In this document: piece by piece, positions 61,464 to 64,000 of the stretch | Layout of the letters: the number at the start of each line of letters is the position of its first letter | Position numbering within the stretch: the stretch's first letter is position 1 | Assembly: GCF_022690765.1 (NCBI RefSeq) | Contig: NZ_JALCZA010000005.1 | Location: 62,001-126,000, forward strand | Source of the DNA: Anaeromyxobacter oryzisoli | GTDB taxonomy: Bacteria; Myxococcota; Myxococcia; Myxococcales; Anaeromyxobacteraceae | DNA length: 64,000 nucleotides | Reading direction: 5' to 3' | Position numbers and translations under genes: made by a program | Notes under the pieces: generated by a model | Database searches by the model: none | What the model saw: only the letters and a program-made list of their open reading frames with translations | Told to the model about the DNA's origin: nothing

Positions 61464-64000
61464 TCACGTGCCGCGCTGGGCGCGCGGCGCCGTCGCCGTG
61501 GCGGGGGTCACCTTCGCTCCGAGCTTCTCGAGGCGGCGGGCCGCGAGGACGTCCGAACCGAGGGTGTCGCCCTTCCGCGGCGTGACGCGGCGGTAGGCGG
61601 CGATCGCCTCGTCCACGAGGCCGTAGCCCTCGGCGATCCGGCCGACGACGAGCCAGTCGGAGGACTCCGGCTCCCGGCCGGAGCGCGCCGCGATCGACTT
61701 CACGAGGACCTGCAGCGCCTCGGCGCCCTCGCCGCGCGCCGCGTGGACCATCGCCAGCGTGTGGAGGACCGCGGCCGACTTCTCCTGGGTGAGCATCACG
61801 CCCTTGCGCGCCTGCTCGAGCGCGTCGGGCGCGGGCGGATCCCGGAAGAGCGCCACCCACGCGACCTCGTTCCAGTCCTCCGGCTCGGCGCGGCCCGTCG
61901 CGAGGAGCCGGCGCCCCTCCCGGAGCACCCCCTCGACGTCGGCGGCCGCCATCGCGGCCCGGCGCAGCCAGCGGAGCGGCTCCACCTCGTCCGGCGACCT
62001 CCGGAGCCGCGCCTCGGCGAGCTGCGCGAGCTCGGCCCTCCGGCCGAGCCGGACGAGGGCGATCGCGCGGAGGCCGAAGGTCCGGCCACCGGCGTCGGCG
62101 TCGGCGAGCTCCGGCAGGATCCGGAGGAGCGCCTCCCAGCGCTCGCCGGCGCTGTGCGACTGCGCGAGGGCCCAGCCGAGCGCGCGCCGCCGGGCGGGGT
62201 CACGCTCCTGCGCGCGCAGGTCCTCGAGCCGTCGCGCGAGCTCCGCGTCGCCCTTCATGGCGGCGAGGGCCGTGGCCGCGACGCGGAGCTCGTCCGCGCC
62301 GGCCTCGTCGCCGTGCGTCCAGAGCGCGGCGAGGACGGCGCCGGCGGTTTGCTCGGCGCCCTGCGGCGCGGCGTCCCGCGCGAACCGGAGCAGGCGGCGG
62401 GCGGCGGGGAGCTTGCCCGCCTCGACGAGCCGGCGCGCGGACGCGGCGAGCACGGCGTGCTCGGGCTCGTCGGTGACGAGGCGGAAGCCGCGGTCGGTGG
62501 GGAGCGCGTGGAGCACCAACGGCTTCGGCGCGAACGGGAAGGAGTAGCGGAACCGGTACCCCGCCTCGGCGTCGCCGTCCTTCGACCACTCGACGAGGGA
62601 GAGCGCGATGTCGCCGGCGGTCTCGGGGGTGACGCTGCCGCTGCGGTCCGTGCGGAGCGCAGCCTCGAACCCGGTGCGGAACGCCTCCAGCGCCTCGCGG
62701 TCGGAGGCGCCGCCGCCGAGGAGGTACGAGGAGAGCTTGGCCGCGCCCGCGCCGGCGATGAGGTCCCGCACGGCCCGGGGGAAGAGCGTGGCGGGGTCGG
62801 CCGCGTCGAAGCGGATCCGATCGCTCCGCTGGATGCGGCCGATGAGCGCCGCGCGCGAGCGCAGCTCGGCGGAGCTCGCCGACCCCTGCCCGGCGGCCTC
62901 GAGGAGCGCCGCGGCCTCGGCGTAGCGGCGCGCGCGCAGGAGCGGCGCCACCGCGCCCTGGAGCGCGGCGGGCCGATCGGCGGTGGGGATCCGCGAGGCC
63001 TCGCGGACCGCCGCCGGCGCGCCGTCCAGCGCGGCGATCGCGGCGAGCAGCGCGACGCGCGTCGCGGGGCCGTCCTTCATCTCGCGGGCGAGGGCCCGCG
63101 CGTCGGCGAACCGCTCGGCGCGGAGGTACACCTCGAGGAGCTCGTCGTCGTGCTCCTTGTTCTTGAGCTGGGTGCGGATGGCGCGGAGGACCTGGGCCGC
63201 CTCGTCGAGCTTCGCCCCCTTCGCCCACTGCACGCACCCGGCGCCGTGCTCGAGGATGAAGGCGAGGTGCGCGCGCGTCGCGGGCGCGTCCTTCTCGAGC
63301 TCCACCGCGCGGCGCTGCGCGGCGGCGGCGCCCGCGAGATCGCACCCGGGCTCCAGGTAGCGGCCGATGAGGTCGTGCTCGAGGGCGGTGGCGACCACCC
63401 GGTGCGCCCAGCCGTTCGACGGCTCGAGCTCGGCCGCGCGCCGCGCCTCCTTGCGCGCCGCCTCGCCCATCCCGAGCCGGAGCAGGGCGAGGGCGAGGTG
63501 GGCGTGGTGGCGGGCCTCGGTCGGGTGGAGCGCGGCGAGCCGGCGGATCTCCGCGATCGCCTCGCGCCCCTTGTTCTCGCCGAGGAGCCGCTCGGAGATC
63601 CGCTCGAACTTCACGCGGGGGCCGTCCTCCGCGAACGGCGCGAGCGCGGCGCGGAGGGCCTCCGCGTCCTTCGCGGCGATCCGCCGGGAGGCGAGCACGA
63701 ACCGGTGCACGCCCGTGACGGAGCCGTCCTTCTCGACCGCGAACGATCGCTCGTAGCGGGCGGGCCCCACCGAGATCCGGACCGGCTCGGGGAGCGGCCC
63801 GGCGGTGAAGCCGGGCGGGGGCACCACCCGGTACCGCACCACCGTCTCGTGGGCCTCGCCCGCGAGGAAGTCGGCGGTGCGCTTCGCGGGGGACGCGGCG
63901 CGCTCGTCCTCGTCCCCGTCCGCCTCGCCGTCGTCACCCGCGCCGTCGGCTCCGTCCGGCCCGCCCGCGTCGGCCGCGTCGCTCTTGTCCTTGTCCTTGT
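61464..64000 (-). CDS. Large TPR-rich protein, N-terminus beyond the window (DUF3857/transglutaminase-like context suspected)
   Basis: At least 845 residues. The frame enters from the window edge with a charged Lys/Asp/Glu/Gly-rich linker (KDKDKSDAAD start) and continues through a beta region (TVVRYRVVPPPGFTAGPLP, then RYERSFAVEKDGSVTGVHRF) that resembles the end of DUF3857/transglutaminase-type modules. It ends with many TPR-like helical repeats from about 150 residues in to the C-terminus (for example LAALHPTEARHHAHLALALLRLGM). No GTG or ATG inside the window is a believable start, so the gene is partial. Function unknown; such proteins are usually exported. It ends 201 bp upstream of the ubiD start on the same strand. 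Confidence 0.75.
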   Translation of the reverse strand, partial: KDKDKSDAADAGGPDGADGAGDDGEADGDEDERAASPAKRTADFLAGEAHETVVRYRVVPPPGFTAGPLPEPVRISVGPARYERSFAVEKDGSVTGVHRFVLASRRIAAKDAEALRAALAPFAEDGPRVKFERISERLLGENKGREAIAEIRRLAALHPTEARHHAHLALALLRLGMGEAARKEARRAAELEPSNGWAHRVVATALEHDLIGRYLEPGCDLAGAAAAQRRAVELEKDAPATRAHLAFILEHGAGCVQWAKGAKLDEAAQVLRAIRTQLKNKEHDDELLEVYLRAERFADARALAREMKDGPATRVALLAAIAALDGAPAAVREASRIPTADRPAALQGAVAPLLRARRYAEAAALLEAAGQGSASSAELRSRAALIGRIQRSDRIRFDAADPATLFPRAVRDLIAGAGAAKLSSYLLGGGASDREALEAFRTGFEAALRTDRSGSVTPETAGDIALSLVEWSKDGDAEAGYRFRYSFPFAPKPLVLHALPTDRGFRLVTDEPEHAVLAASARRLVEAGKLPAARRLLRFARDAAPQGAEQTAGAVLAALWTHGDEAGADELRVAATALAAMKGDAELARRLEDLRAQERDPARRRALGWALAQSHSAGERWEALLRILPELADADAGGRTFGLRAIALVRLGRRAELAQLAEARLRRSPDEVEPLRWLRRAAMAAADVEGVLREGRRLLATGRAEPEDWNEVAWVALFRDPPAPDALEQARKGVMLTQEKSAAVLHTLAMVHAARGEGAEALQVLVKSIAARSGREPESSDWLVVGRIAEGYGLVDEAIAAYRRVTPRKGDTLGSDVLAARRLEKLGAKVTPATATAPRAQRGT

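Overview
The window is a GC-rich (low-to-mid 70s percent by eye) chromosomal segment with dense, tightly packed genes. It most resembles Anaeromyxobacter or a close relative in the Myxococcota. The evidence is two multihaem c-type cytochromes (7 and 9 CxxCH sites), a DUF2378/TIGR02265 protein (a family expanded in myxobacteria), sigma-54 enhancer-binding regulation, large sensor kinases, a fused isobutyryl-CoA mutase and a futalosine-type menaquinone operon. The genus is an inference from gene content. I saw no transposase, integrase, phage gene, rRNA or CRISPR array. One tRNA-Gly(CCC) is present.

Layout. 1-5.1 kb: the end of a sodium:solute symporter, a Pat-like acyl-CoA-synthetase/GNAT protein that has lost half of its ATP-grasp domain, and an AraC regulator. 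5.3-12.2 kb (minus): acyl-CoA ligase -> IcmF -> acyl-CoA dehydrogenase, probably a short/branched-chain acid catabolic operon. 12.4-17.4 kb: PAP2 phosphatase, DUF4337 protein, a lipoprotein, and a heptahaem cytochrome behind a sigma-54-type promoter with an operator array, next to an enhancer-binding-protein gene. 17.5-23.6 kb: a 2013-residue subtilisin-like lipoprotein with eight CARDB-like repeats. 23.9-29.0 kb: aminotransferase, PAS/GAF histidine kinase, methyltransferase, DUF2378 protein. 29.2-32.0 kb (minus): Rieske -> b6-type cytochrome b -> nine-haem cytochrome c, a candidate quinol-oxidising complex. 32.2-41.7 kb: housekeeping and stress genes (dehydrogenase, MsrA, glucan phosphorylase, GerW-like protein, hydrolases, a frameshifted AraC gene, PNPOx-like protein, SEC-C protein). 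41.7-42.36 kb: gene-poor, with two strong hairpins. 42.36-45.3 kb: a DUF4034/carboxypeptidase-regulatory-like exported protein whose signal peptide is out of frame.

45.3-50.9 kb: tRNA-Gly, sulfite-oxidase-like protein, zinc-ribbon protein, then hisG, murA and prfA-prmC. 51.2-52.6 kb: a membrane histidine kinase. 52.6-61.3 kb (minus): a compact operon with overlapping or nearly abutting genes, UbiD -> UbiE/MenG -> UbiX -> MqnE -> MqnA-MqnC fusion -> MqnX-like deaminase -> UbiA -> MarR/GbsR-like regulator, covering most of the futalosine menaquinone route; MqnB and MqnD are not in the window. A perfect palindrome overlaps its likely promoter. The window ends inside a large TPR protein.

How it fits together: menaquinone made by the 52-61 kb operon is the expected substrate of the Rieske/cytochrome b/nonahaem complex at 29-32 kb, and the heptahaem cytochrome at 14 kb is a possible inducible downstream carrier. 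Several plus-strand genes have a -10-like TAGNNT box 6-11 nt before the start codon and no clear Shine-Dalgarno sequence, suggesting leaderless transcripts. Two genes (38.8 and 42.4 kb) each need one extra base to restore their frame, which raises the possibility of sequence error.
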